This document shows positions 11,164 to 26,100 of a stretch of DNA of 64,000 nt, in pieces. The stretch is taken from NCBI GenBank assembly GCA_943736015.1, contig OX031062.1:60376962-60440961 (forward strand). The letters run 5' to 3'. A program made the translations under genes and the position numbers. The notes under the pieces are model-generated. The model was not told where the DNA came from, did not search any database, and was given only the letters and a program-made list of their open reading frames with translations. The number at the start of each line of letters is the position of its first letter. Within the stretch, counting starts at the first letter, position 1. Source of the DNA: Tridacna crocea (lineage: Eukaryota > Mollusca > Bivalvia > Cardiida > Cardiidae).

Positions 11164-14100
11164 CTGAAAAAAATTGTATAACCTCCACTATTCAAACATG
11201 AAATAATCATTTTAGCACATTACTTCAATTTTAACCCATTACCATAAAATCCCTACTTTTCATGCCCCTGAGAAAGAAGCCTTTTGAAAACATTGTGGGA
11301 ACATCTCTTTTTCCCACAACACTCTCTAGCTTTCTTTACACAACTCTTAATTAACTATTTAAAATACCACATTTGATATGTCATCTGCAAATACTTTCAG
11401 TATGGCAAGGTCTAAAAATCAACTGTGGGAAAGGGAGTTTAACCCATTATCATACAATCCCTACTTTTGACACCCCTGATAAAGAAGCCTTTAGAAAACA
11501 TTGTGGGAAAAGGAGAAAATGCTGGTGACCAGCATTTTCTCCTTTTCCCACAATGTTTTCTACCCTTTACAAAACAAATTTCAAATTTTCAGTCACTTTT
11601 ATTTTGTCGTCTGCAATTCCTTTCAATTTTGACAAATTTTGTTGTTTGGTAATAGGTTAAAGTAAAAAATTTAACCCCAAGACTGCTAAGCACAACTCAC
11701 TGACCTTTTGCTGACAGTGCAGATCAAGATCAGACTGCACAGAACATGCAGTCTGATCTTTGATCTATACTGTCTGATAAGGACAATTTGTCCACCAAAA
11801 AGTACCTTTGAAATAGCAAATTTTCTACTACTGCCTCAAAAATTTCATTCTACTTTTTTAGCAGGATAATAGTTAACCCTTTACCACACAATCCAGAGTT
11901 TTAACGACCCTGAAGAATAGGGCATCTGAAAACATTGTGGAAAATGGAGAAAATGCTGGTTGCTGGCATTTTCACCTTGTCTGACAATGTTTTCTACCCT
12001 TTCCAAGACAAATTTCAATTTTTGAGGCATACTTACATTGTGTCTGCAAATGCTTTCAATTTGGACTGGTCTACAATTTTGCTGTATGGTAAAGAGTTAA
12101 CCCATTATCACACAATCCCTACTTTTGACACCCCTGACAAAGAATCCTTTTGAAAACACTGTGGGAAAAGGAGAAAATGCTGGTAACCAGCATTTTCTCC
12201 TTTTCCCACAGTGTTTCTACCCTTCCCAGAACAAATTTCAATTTTTCAGTCGCCTTTATGTTTTCGACAGCAAATGCTCTCAATTTGGACCAGTCTAAAA
12301 TTTTCTTGTGTGGTAAAGAGTTACGGGACTTGATAACTCACCATCTTCCCATAAATCATTGTCTTTTGTATTTGTGCTTGTTTTATTTACAACATTTTCT
12401 GTTGATGGAACAAGAGCATTCCTTTGTTTTGTCACAGAACTATTTGTAAAATTAGCTGCTGCAGTCACTCTCTCACTTCTTCCAATATTAGATATTGCCT
12501 GAAGCTGACAAGACTGACCTGACACAGCTGGTATATCAACTGGTCTATCATTTATGGCACTTAAGTCTTTGCTATTCACCAACAAACCTCTGTTTTGTCC
12601 GGTATTCAAGTTTGAATTATCCATCTTATAAAAATTTACACTATTTGTGTTTGGGCTTGGTGAACTATTTGATACAGTGGAAGGAGATCTAAACCTCCAT
12701 TTTGTTGTCCCTGAACCATTTGATTTGAAGTCTCCAGAACTTTCTTTTATAGCACCGACTGAGTTCCGTTGTGGCAGATCTCTATTTAGGGATGGCGCAT
12801 GACAATTATTGAATCTGTTTGCAGCATCATCTCTTCCCCCTATTGTGTTTATAGAAGTTTGCTGTCTGAAGTTAGGAAAAGGGCCACTAGAAGAGTTTAT
12901 AGCCTTATTTTTAGCTTCTGTGTCAATATTTGTATGTTTTGTATGTTTTGGAGTCACAGACACATCTCTCACTGCTGTTACACTATTATTTGTCAGTCTA
13001 GGGTTTGAAGTATAGCCTGGAGAGTGGGTATTGAAAAGTTTCTTGTTTAATGACTGTAAATCTGGAGTACCAGCTGCAAACATTGGGGTACTTGTTCCTG
13101 AACCACTGACCGATAGTCTGCTCACAGCTTGTCAAAAGAAAACAAACATGAGCAGTTTAGTGTTATACTACTAGAAACATATTTGCAGCAAACAGCTTTG
13201 AAAACTCCTGGCAAAATATGGATAGTAAACACAATGTTAAACAAACAAATACATTAGGAAACACTGAGGCAAGGAAAAATAGCATTTAACCCTTTACCAC
13301 GCAGTCCCTACTTTTGACAACCCTGAGATAGAATCCTTTTGAAAACATTGTAGGAAAAGGAGAAAATGCTGGTTACCAGCATTTTCTCCTTTTCTGACAC
13401 CCAGCATTTTCTCCTTTTCCCACAATGTTTTCTACCCTGCCGGAAACAAATTTCAATTTTTGAGTTATGTTTATTTTGTCGTCTGCAAGTGCTTTCGGTT
13501 TGGACCAGTTTATAATTTTGTTGTTTGGTAAAGAGTTAATATCAATTTCTTAATGTGTTAAAATAGCTCTCTACAGTAAGATGTAAGAAGTAACTGCATT
13601 ACGCTGATATCCGTAGACAGGAAAACAATTTAGACTGAAGAACCTGAGTAGATAAGGATTGACAATGCCAAAACAATAACCTTGTGACAGGTCATCTATA
13701 GAAGGAAAAATGTTAGCTCTTTCAATACCAATACAAGAAATCCAAATTTTTTTTTTTTTTTTTTTTTTTTTTGGGGGGGGGGGGGGGTTCTAAATGTAGA
13801 TTTCAACTGCCATTGAATTTTGAAAGTGGTCACAGTCTAGCATCAGGTAAGGAATGGTGCAGCTCCAAGATCAGACTGAATGTTCTGTGCAGCCTGATCT
13901 TAAAACACACCAACCCCAAAAGCTATTTTAGCTGTTATTGGTAGTGACAAAGTTATGCCCTGAAGCCCCAATATCAAATGGTAGTTATTTTGTAGGATAT
14001 CCTGACAAAAACTAACTTGAAACTAGTATTGGTCTATTATTCCATTTCAACCTTTTAGCTAAACAAATCCAAAGTCTAAATGACCTTGATAAAGATGGCT

Positions 14101-17100
14101 TCTGAAAACCAGCATTTTGCTTACCAGCATTTTTTTTTTCTGTTCCATCAATTTCTACATGTATTACTCTTTCATAAGCAAATCCCATCATTTACTTCAC
14201 AATAAACATCTATCAGCTGTTAGTGCTTTAACTCTTTACCAAACAAGCAAATTTTAGACTGGTCCAAAATGAAAGCACTTGCAGACGATAAATCAACGTA
14301 ACTCAAAATTTGAAATTTGTTTCAGCAAGGTAGAAAACATTGTGGGAAAATGAGAAAATGCTGGTTACCAGCATTTTCTCCTTTTCCCACAATGTTTTCA
14401 AAAAGCTTCTATCTCAGGGTCGTAAAAACCAGGGATAGTTTGGTAAAGGCTTAATTTAGATAAGCATAAAATCTGGTTGTTTTTAGTAAAGACTTTTCAG
14501 GGTCCAAAAAATCCATCCATCCGCTCGTCCTTACTAGTAAAAACATGGTGAGGGCAAGTGAATTATCCTTCTTTGTAAAAATGTAGGAAGAGTTCAAAAA
14601 TTGCAGGAGGACAAGTAAGAATTCTGAAATTACTCGGGTTTGTATCTAGTATTTATCAGGTATTCCATCAATTATTTTACTTACACAACGATTGGTCAGG
14701 AGTAGACTCACACTTTCTGGCTGTAGATTCCTTCTCCAAAGCTTTGAGGACTGAATGTAGTGAATCCTGACTCCCATAAAACTGCAGTGATTTCAGAGTA
14801 TTCTCCTTGATGTGGTAAATGCTGACAAGGTTGTTTGGGGTGATGTTTAAATAGTGATTCTTGTTGGATATACTGATGATGCTGACCTGTAATGTTTTAA
14901 AGGTGGCCCTTCAGAATTTGGGACGAAAATTTTACAAAAATACAAAAATATCATCCTATTACTCCCAAAGCCTTACAAAAGTTATAATCGTCATTCATAA
15001 AACCCCAGTAGTCGAAAACCATCCGACAACACGAGAAATTAGAGATTTCAAAGACGAAGCTTCAAACATAGCATCCGAAGAAGATATTATGAAAAATAAT
15101 TACATGTTTGTTCTGTAATGGAATGGAATTTATTTGTGAATAAGTCACAAGCCAGTCACTTAACATTCCCACAATGCATTTTTTTTAGGGATGGGAACGA
15201 GTACTCGATTAATCGAGTACTCGATCAAATGTCCGATTACCGATCAGCAATTTCAATAATCGAATAGTCGGAAAAAAATAAAATCTTCAAAAAATTTTTA
15301 CTTTCCTCGATATCTAGAACATTCTTACATGTAAAATTTAGAGATTGACAAAGTGACCGAGGGAATGTGAAGGGTCACTTATCTCTGACCATCTGACGAC
15401 AACTTATCAGCCATAAATTGGTAGAGTCTGGTCTGTTTGCAATCACAGCATGTGATTTCCTCAATTTGCAATTTGGTGACAAACCGCGATTGTGACCCCC
15501 GTGTAATCGTTGTCTGCGCATGTCATATTCTTCGAAGATTCGACTGTCTTATATGACGCATCACTACTAGCCCCGAAAGCGGGCTGACTGTAATATTACG
15601 CTCTATGAAGTAGCAATGTTGATAAAAGCTTTTTATGTATCAATATGTTTGAGGAGAAATGAGACCTGCTTTAGCAACAGATTTCTCTAAACTGGTGATC
15701 ATAGTAGAGTAAATTGCACAAGGTAGCCTTTTATTGGGTAAACCTTTTTTTTGTTTTAAATTCAAAGTAACGGTTGTCGCGTAGGAAAGTGGTTTGGCTC
15801 TGTACCCAGGATGCCCATATCAGATAGATGAGTATTTATAGAATGCCATCTAGCGGGAGATAATGCCTTGTAATAGTTTGTTTATCAAAGCATGTTAATT
15901 GGACGTCCGTAAGATTTACACGCTTGTGGATTGGTTATCCGTCAACTAATATTGACAGACAATAAAAAATGCGAGATAGATAATCCACCATTCTTCTCTG
16001 ATCACTGAACGACGTAACTTCAATATTCAGAGTAAAACACCTTGACATAATCAAAATTGATCGTTACGACAGTGTCGGCTATGTTACTGAGTTTTCAAAA
16101 TTCGTCTGCTTGTTAGGCACGCAATATTGTCAGTACCGGGATTGTAAATTATAGAAATGTTTCGAAGTGAGAATGTGCTCTCATTTTATAAATGTGCTCA
16201 TCTATTTTATGGCATAATGTGCGAATCGGGGCGCGTTTTTTAAAACGGTACACAAGGATAACGTCAATGTACTGATTATTGAATGAAGCCTGTTTGTATT
16301 TAATAGAGCATGTAAATATTACGGACACCTATTGCCAAGTAAAAAGACGTATGGTATGCAGAGAATCAAAATTAATTAGTTATGAAATATAACAACTTTT
16401 TTATTGTTTCTTTTTTATTATTTTAAAATAAATTCTAATATTCACTTGTAGATAACCTCTCTGCATGTTTGGCATCCAGATTGTCAAGATGCATGAATGT
16501 AACAGCTTACTTTTCAAGAACAACAATGATTTTCAATTTGAAATCATTTCGACCACAGTCGACAAGTTCTTTCGAGTACTCGAGTACTCGATCGAAAAGG
16601 TGACGATTACTAAAATGAGTGGCAGATCCCATCCCTATTTTTTTTATATTTGGCGTGAAATCTAAAAATAGCTTAAGAGGCTACGTAGCCTTTTAAGGGA
16701 ATACCACCAAAAAAAATCTTTTTGTTAAGTTAATGATTCTTAATTATTGATGATTTGTATTATTTTTTTTCATATAAATATCAGTGATATATATATTTTT
16801 TGATTTGGTGTGATGTGAAAATTCTAAGTACCCACTCTTAAATGATTCGAGCATGCCTTTACTCTCAACCAATCAATCAGGCCTATATACATGTAGTTTG
16901 CAAAAACATCTTAACTATTTATTGAACTATGAGTATAAGCCTCTTCTCAATTAACCCCACACAATGTTGACTTTTGACGACCTTTGGAAAGAAACCTTTT
17001 GAAAACATTGTGGGAAAAGGAGAAAAATGCTGGTAACCAGCATTTTCTCCTTTTCCCACCATGTTTTCTACCCTATCACTAAACAACTACACCATTAGAG

Positions 17101-20100
17101 CAACACTGAAATTGTTGTCTGCAAATGCTTTCAATTCTGACAGGACTAAAATTTTGTCTTCTGGTAAGGGGTTAAAAGCATCTGCAGATGAAAAATCTAA
17201 GAGCAGTACAATAACTGAAGCTCTTTGACAGGGTATGAAACATTGTGGGTTAAGTGGAAAATGCTTGTTATCCACATTTTCTACTTTTCCCACAATGTTT
17301 TCAAAAGCCCCTTTCTCAGGTCATCAAAACTTGTTTGTTGCATAACAGATTAACTCATTACCAAACGACAAAATTTTAGGCTTGTCCAAATTGAAAACAT
17401 TTGCAGACGACAAAATAAAAGTGACTGAAAATTTGAAATTTGTTTTGTGAAGGGTAGAAAACATGGTGTGAAATGCAGAAAATGCTGGTAACCAGTATTT
17501 TCTCCTTTTCCCACAATGTTCTCTAAAGGCTTCTTTCTCAGGTTGTCAAAAGTAGGGATTGTGTGGTAATGGGTTAAGCTGGTATGGGTAAAGGTTGATA
17601 GGTAATATTTACCTGTTTCAAAACTAGAACAGTGCCAACTTGTAACTCTGCCTCGTACTCCGTCATCAGGTCATTGTGTATCGTACCATGCATTTTACCT
17701 GCGTACAATTACAAGAGCTATATCAACCAATAACTTCATGTTCGATCTTTTTTTATTTAAATACCAAGAGTAGCCATCTGATTGGCTGACACAATCTATT
17801 TCAGCCAATTAGATAGCTTGCACTCATCTGCTTGTCCTTACTAGTGAAATTTGGTGTGGGCAAGTGGATTATCCTTCTTTGTCTAACTGTAGGACAAGTG
17901 GAAAATGACAGGAGGACAAATGAGACTTCTGAAATTGTTTTGACCCTGATTAATGGTGCAAAATATTGTCTGATACAAAAAGAGTAAATGCAATACTAGC
18001 TAGTATTTTCTGTTTTACCCTTCATGCACCAAAAAGTTATTCCTCAGGATTGTTAAACAAGAACAGCACCTACAGGTAACGACACTCGGCTGCAGTTGCT
18101 AGATTTTCAGAGAAAATTGTAAGTCAAAAAAAGAGTGTGTCAAAAATGTCTTGATAGATATCTTCTTTTCTTGTTTGGGTCCCCCTTTTGATACTTAACA
18201 ATTTTTCCAAGTTTGACGTAAATCACTTCAGTAATAAGAGAGAAACTACAAAATGTCATTGTTTTTGCATGATGACACAGGCGATGACCAAGCCAACATT
18301 ACTCAACAATGTCTTCAAAAATAGCCATGCTAAAAAACAGTAGTGTTTGAAAAACAGTATAATTGTAACACAAAGAAACAATGAATGAATGAATGAATGA
18401 GACCGTTTCTGCACTGTTTTTCATTTGTAAATTTTTCAAATCCTTTCTCAAAAGCTTTCAAAACAAAATACCTGATTTGTCCTTAATGGATGCACTAGCA
18501 TCTGATCCATGTACTTCTATACTCTCAATCACACCAAACAGAAGCCAAGCCTTTCCTTGATAAAGCTGCTTTTTCCCAGCCTGTAAAAATTAATGCAACT
18601 TTCTTAAGACTTTCATTCTACACCTGATTGTGACAGTTTCACGTTAGAACATTTTCCATAGGTAGCCCTTTACCAGAAGACAAAATTTTAGCCTTGTCCA
18701 AACTGAAAGCATTTGCAGATGACAATTTCATTGTGGCTCAAATGGTGCAATGTTTCAAAAACAGAGCAGAAAACATTGTGGGAAAAGGAAAAAATGCTGA
18801 TAAACAGCATTTTCTCCTTTTCCCACAATGTTTTTAGAAACCTTCTATCCCAGGTGTTTTTAAAAGTCGACATTGTATGGTAAATGGTTAAAATCCAAAC
18901 AGTACCATCCCTTACCTTCAAATACTGTTTGTCTTTTGTAAGTCTTTCCAACAACAAGTATTTAATTGCATGTCTAAAAACAGACTGATAACTGGTAAGA
19001 GTTGATTTTTTACCACATTATCTCAACTTTTAACAACCCTGAGAGACAAGACATCTGAAAACATTATGGGAACTAGAGGCGCTTGAGCGCCTGTATCGCT
19101 CCACAGGCCTGATTTTTCTGTACCGGTGAAGAGAAGTCTTTTTACAATTACCATTCATTCCTGCATTTTAGGTCACTAAAGAAAAAAGGCTATGAAAATC
19201 ATTGTGAGAAAAGAAGAAAATAAAAGTTACCTGCATTTTCTTAGTTTGACACAATAATTTCTACCCTTTTTGATACAAGTTTTACTAATTTGAAGATTTA
19301 TTATGTTGTCTGCAACATCTTTCAATTATGGCCAGTTATAAAAATTTTGTCTTCTAGTTTAGTTAACTCATTACCAAATCACAACATTCTATGGTTGTCC
19401 AAATGGAAAGCATTTGTAGATGAAAAAATAAAAGTGACTGAAAATTTGACAGTTGTTTTGTGAAGGGTAGATAACATTGTGGGAAAAGGTTACCAGCATT
19501 TTCTCTTTTTCCCACAATGTTTTCTAAACTCTTCTTTGTCAGTGATCAGTTTGATTGGAGAACAAAATGCCTTATCACAACAGTAAAGCCCTGTCCCTCT
19601 TTCTACCAGGTCACCAGGAGGTCAACAAACCTTTACCAGAACTAATCAAAGTGCAGAGTTTCCCTTGCTTTATATGAAAAGGATTACAGATTATGTAAAG
19701 CAACCATCTTTAACTCTTTACCAAACGACAAAACTTGGGATGTGACCAAACTGAGAGCATTTGCAGACAACAAATTAAACATTGATGAAATGATGATTTC
19801 TCTCTTTCATAGAGTAGAAAACACTGAGGTAAAAGGAGAAAATGCTGATTACCAGCATTTTCTCCTTTTCCAAGAGTGTTTTCCAAAGACTTCTTCTTTA
19901 GGGTCCTTAAAAGTCAGGATTGTATGGTAAAGACTTACCACCATTGGAACTAACCTTCAATACAACAATGAAATCAAAACAAGTAGTTTGAGAGAAGAAA
20001 TTTTTCAAAGATTTTACTTTATACCATAAAAGGAAAATGAGTCTCCCATAAAAGCCATGTTTTTTGACGGATCTTTTTTTTTTTAAGGAATTCTGTAGAC

Positions 20101-23100
20101 CTATATCTAAGGAACATTCCTGCAAAAAAATAATGCTATCCAATTAGTGGTTTGGGAGGAGAAGATTTTTAAAGGTTTTTTACTTTGGTTGCCATGGCAA
20201 CCAGAATTATTCATGGAACACAATTATTTGAAGGAATTTGAAAGAGGACCACCTAAGGAACATTCCTGTGAAATTTGGTAAAAATCCAGTTAATAGTTTC
20301 TGAGAAGAAGTTTTTTAAAGAAAAAGTTTACGGACGCACGCACGGACGAACGGACGAACGGACGAACGGACGGACGGACGGACGGACGCACGACGGACAC
20401 AACGCCATGACAATAGCCCGCTGGCCTTCGGCCAGTGGAGCTAAAAAGGAGAAAATGTTGGTAAGCGATACTTTCTCCTTTTTCACCATTATTTCTGATT
20501 TTTCAGAGACAAATCTTGTAATTTGAACCAAATTCATTGATTGTCTGCAATTGCCTTCATGTACAAATCAAAAATTTCTTTGTTTGGTATAGGAATAAAA
20601 TGAAATGATACATTATAATGATAAACGAAATTGCATTAACTCTTTACCAAACAACAAAATTTTAGCCTAGTCCAATTTTTAAGCATTTGTGGATGACAAT
20701 TTTAGTGTATATGGAAATTTGAAATCTGATCTGTGACGGGTAGAAAACATTGTGGAAAAATGAGAAAATGCTGGTTCCCAGAATGTTTTCACAACCTTTC
20801 TTTCTCAGGGTGGTTAAAAGTTAATGATTTGAGCAAGACAACTCTATAAACTTTATAGAGCTTTCTATAGAGCTGTCTTGCTCAAATCATTAACTTTCTG
20901 GTTAACCAGTTTCCAATTTCCTAACCGATTAATTGGTCATTCGATCGATTAACTGGTTAACCGGTTAGCCATTGCCATCCCTACTATAAAGATTAGGAAG
21001 CCTTTGCTTTTTTTAAATACAATTAAACTCATAATACTGATAACGTAATTTTGGCAACAAAAACTGTTACATGTATATAAACAATATCAGAAATTGTCTT
21101 TAACCCTTTACCAAACAATCCCTGGTTTTTACAACCCTGAGATAGAAGCCTTTTGAAAACATTGTGCGAAAAGGAGAAAATGCTGGTTACCAGCATTTTC
21201 TCCTTTTCCCACAATGTTTTCTACCCTGCAGGAAACAAATTTCAGTTTTTTAGTTACCTTTAATTATTTGTAAGTGCTTTCAATTTGGAAAAGTCTAAAA
21301 CTTTGTTGTTTGGTAAAGAGTTAATGTAAAGATTTGAAGTACATGTATTACCTTCAGCAATGTGGAAGCAATTGAAAACTTTCTCATCATACTTAGACCA
21401 TCTTCACCAATGTCTCTTAGAAGAGCTTGCCAAGGATCATCCAAGAACAGATTTTCAGATGCCTGTGAGGAAAGCACCACTACATCTTCCTAGAACACAA
21501 TACAGTATATCATATTTCATGTGTCTATTTTTAGCAATGTTATGGGTAAATTAATGTCGCAATTTAAGCTGGGGGGAATTATTTCCCCGTCACAGTGAAT
21601 ATTTTCATCCTGCCGAAAATCTGGAACCACTTTCTTGTTCTGCTTTACTAAAAATCACTACTTTAGCATGTAATTGTTTGACTCAACGTCATATTTCCAT
21701 TCTGGTTGTGAGGCACGCACAATTTACCTAGGAAACAAGAACATGAAAATCGGTATTTTCACTGGTTGTACCCGTGTAATTTCGAAAAATATTCTCACTG
21801 GTATTTCTCGATATCCTACTGGAAAGCATTACATAATGCTTGGTATTTTAATGCAAGAGAGAGATGTGTTAAATCCATTTATGCTGGAGTACCACTTATC
21901 TATAATTTGTAACTTGTAGACTCAATAACATTCTTCTATTTCAAAGGTTAAAGGTAATTAGTCTTTGTCCTACTTTTCTATCCAATCAGAACGCTCATAT
22001 TTGAAAACTTTTGACCGTCTATCTTCCATAAACTACCCAAAGCAGGTTTATTTTGATCATTTATCCATTTAAACGTCGCAGTTTATCTGGAGTTTATCTG
22101 GATTTACTGCGCATGCGTACCTAAACCCTACCCCCCTCATTAATAATCAACAATTACTTTACCCTCTCCCAAACAAGCCTTTGTTTTTACGTGTCTGCAG
22201 TAGTCTACAAGTCTTTTGAAAACATTGTGGGAAAAGGAGAAATTGCTTGTAACGAGCAATTTCTCCTTTTCCCACAGAGTTTTCTGTCCGTTCGGATAAT
22301 TTTCTGCCATTGTTATGAAAGTTAAAATTGTCGTCTGCAAACTCTTTCAGTTTGGAAGAGTCTGAAATTTGTCATTTGGGAAAGGGTTAAAGTAGGTCTA
22401 GCACATGCCAAGTAGATCTACAGGTTACGCCGTTGAAAAAAAAAAGGTAAAACACAGATACAATCTATGTAATAAAAGCCGATCAATCTAGATCTATATG
22501 GTCGGTTGTCCTCTGAAACATACCACCTGAATCTTGAAATAAGCTGTTGTTGCAGGGTTTAAGAAGTAAATCGACGATATGTTGAAATGTTAAGAAAAAA
22601 TAATGCTGTAGTAAATCTGTAGAAATTTTCATAGGCTGAGTGTAGTCGTTACTTCCTCAAAATCTTGGTCAAATTCTGCCATATTTCACATTGTTTAACA
22701 CTGGCGATAGTCAAGCATGAACTGGAAATGAAGCTGATAATGACGGTTCTTTAACCCTTTTCCATATGACAAATTTTAGACCATTCCAAATTGAGAGCAT
22801 TGGCAGATACAAATTTTGAAAGTGGAACAAATGAAGATGATTTTTTTTTGACAGGGTAGAAAAATGTAGTAAAAGGAGAAAATGCCAATAACCAGAATTT
22901 TCTCCTTTTCCAAAAATAAACTTCCTTCCCATTTGATTGTTTGGTAAATGGTTAAATACCACATGGTCGTGTATGCAGTTTAGCCGGGCCAATAAATTAC
23001 GTCATATTTAGCGATGATGCAATGATGACGTTTCTTTAGCGAATCAGCCAACTCCATATATGGGTGAAAGGGCGTTTCTTTGTGAATAGTGGATTCCTTA

Positions 23101-26100
23101 TATGGAACATTATTTTGGCAATGATGTAATGTGGGCAGAAAAAGACTAAGTCAGTTAAACGCTAAGAAGTTCAGATTAAACGATTTAAACAGCCACAGTC
23201 GGTCGCTACACTCCCTCCTTTTGGCTGTTTAAATCGTTTAATTTTGACTTCTTAGCGTTTTACTATTACATAGACCATTTACCAAACAATCGCCGAGTTT
23301 TACGACCCTGAGATGGAAGCCTTTTGAAATCACAGTGGGAAAAGGAGAGAATGCTGGTAACCAACATTTTCTCCTTTTCCCACAATGCTTTCTACCCTGC
23401 TGGAAACAAATTTTGATTTTTGAAATTCTTTTATTTTGTCACCTGCATGTGCTTTCAATTTCGACCAGTCTAACATTTATTCGTTTGATAAAGAGTTAGC
23501 AAAAAAAAAACACATGGAAAGTTGTACCATTGTGGATTCATCTGCAAAACAACTTTCATTGCCCTTTTTTTTATAACTAATTTTTCTGAAACAATTTGGG
23601 AAAAGAGCAAATGCTTATCACAAACAATTCATTCGCAACAATGATTCACCAATACTCCATTACAAGTAAAGGGTTAATAGATTTCAATGAGGCCATTAAG
23701 CATGACTGACTATACCTGTGGTGATTTACTCTCCTTTGGTCGACCTTCTGAAACAGGAACATACAGACCTATGTCTAAAGTCTGGCCAGGCATCTGAAAA
23801 TACATATTTCCTAGAGACTATCACTGTGATCTACACTGCAAATATGATGATGCCTTGATAAGGCTTAGCAAAATATCTTTAGATGTCTAAAGAGCCATTA
23901 TTTCAATACTCGCTGAGCAAAATTGATGCACATGGCTTTGGAAACATACCTGTTAACTCTTTGTCAGGCAACAAAATTTTAGACTGCTTCAAACTGAAAG
24001 CATTTTGCAGATGACAAATTATAGATGGCTCTCTTATCCTTTGTTCAGTTAAACCCAAAACCTAATGAAATTTACTTCTGTGATAGGCAATAATCTGAAA
24101 TTAACATTAACAGCCAATTGGTTAACCTTTTACCAAACAATCCCTGGTTTTTATGACCCCGAAATAGAAGCCTTTTGAAAACATCGTGGGAAAAGGAGAA
24201 AATGCTGGTGACAAGCATTTTCTCCCTTTCCCACAACGTTTTCTACCTTGTAGGAAACAAATTTCAATTTTTGAGTTATGCTGATTTTGTCGTCTGCAAG
24301 TGCTTCAATTTGGACAAGTCTAAAACCTTGTCATTTTGAAAAGAGTTAACTGAATAATTTAAATATAAACTTAGAAAAGCAAAACTACAGATTATCTTAA
24401 CTCTTAGGCTGCTAAGCACAACTCAATGATCTTTTGTGGACAGTGTAGATCAAGATGAGACTGCACAGAACATGCAGTGTAATCTTGGATCTACACAGTT
24501 CATTACAGAGATATTTCTCTCTCCAGTAATAACTTAGAAGTAGCAATATCTGAGGTTTTTATAATTGACTTGAAGGCATCATTCAACTTATTCTGCAAAA
24601 TAAGGGTTAACTCTTTACCAAACGACAAATTTATAGACTGGTCCAAATTGAAAGGATTTGCAGACAAAAAGATGAATGTGTCTAAAGAATTGAAATTTGT
24701 TTTAAGAATAGGAGAAAACATTGTGGGAAAAGGAGAAAATGCTGGTTACCAGCATTTTCTCCTTTTCCCACAATGTTTTCTAAAGGCCTCTTTCTCAGGG
24801 TCGTAAAAAGTACGGATTGTGTGGAAAAGGGTTAAACCTTTTTCTACTGACCAATTTGGGAAGTACTCCTGCAGGTCCCGGAAACTTTCTTTTACGTTTA
24901 GGTGTTATGTAATCTACTGGTCCATCATCTAGTTTCTTTGGATCATTTCTGTTGTCATTTGGTGATCTTCTGTTTGTGCTGAAAGGCTCATGCTGATGTT
25001 TAGTTGCAACCATCTGCCTGTCGTCAGTGATTCCAATGTTTTTTCTACCCTGTAAGAGTTCAGCAGTCGTAGAGATGGGTCTCCTACTGGTTACTTTGCC
25101 AGGACCATTTTCCTTTTCCTCTGTATCACATGAGCTTGTCAAGCTGTAAGGGGACTCAACTTGATCTCTTGTAAAACTTTGCCCTGTGCCTGAGAAATAA
25201 ATTCGCAATAACTGAATTGCTATGACCAAGAAAGTAGAACAGCCATTCAATTTATGCAGTTAATAAATACTTTTCAATTCATGCTAGAGAACAAAGCATC
25301 TTATCCAATATGTAAACATTTGTAGACAAAAATTTCAGTAAGGCTCTAATGTCTGTGTTTGATATGGAAAGAAAAAGAAGGAAAATTAATTAGAAAAAGA
25401 TTAATTGAGGTTTTACACTGGAATACATGTGACAACATAGTTACAAAAGGACAAAATGTTTGTTTCAATATATTTCTTCATCTGTAGAGAATATTTCCTC
25501 ATGTTTCCAATGTTATCTACAGCATATGCAAGGTCATTGTCTGCACATGATAATGGTTTAAATACTGATTTCACGATGATCATGCATAAAACTAAGGATA
25601 AATTAACTTATTACCAAACAACAATATTTTAGGGTTGTCCAAATCAAAAGCATTTGCAGACGACAAAATGAAAGTGAATGAAAATTTGAAATTAGTTTTG
25701 TGAAGGGTAGAAAACATTGTGGGAAAAGGAGAAAATGCTGGTTACCAGCATTTTCTTTTCCCACAATGTTTTCAAAAGTCTTCTTTTCCAGGGTTGTCAG
25801 AAGTAGGGATTGTGTGGTAATGGGTCAATAATACTTACAAATACGTTTAGCTGGTTGATCAACACAAAATGATTCAGGTACACGCAACTGGGGCTTTCTG
25901 ACATTTACTGTATCCTGAGCCAAAGTTTTTTCAGAAACATCATGCAGGGGAACATCCTGAAAGCGTAATAGAAGTGGCTGTACATATGATAGCTGGTGGG
26001 TAGCCAGTATCTGGGTAATTTAAGTAGGCCTGCCAGGATCAAAAAAATTCCAGAGTTCTTACTTGTCCTCCTGACATTTTGCACTCATCCTACAGTTGAA

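Noticed and set aside
12295-12341. HROB ending SSPVTLYHTRKF inside the MITE
   Set aside because: A consensus donor (gtgagt) precedes it, and a phase-matched downstream exon gives the expected acidic tail.
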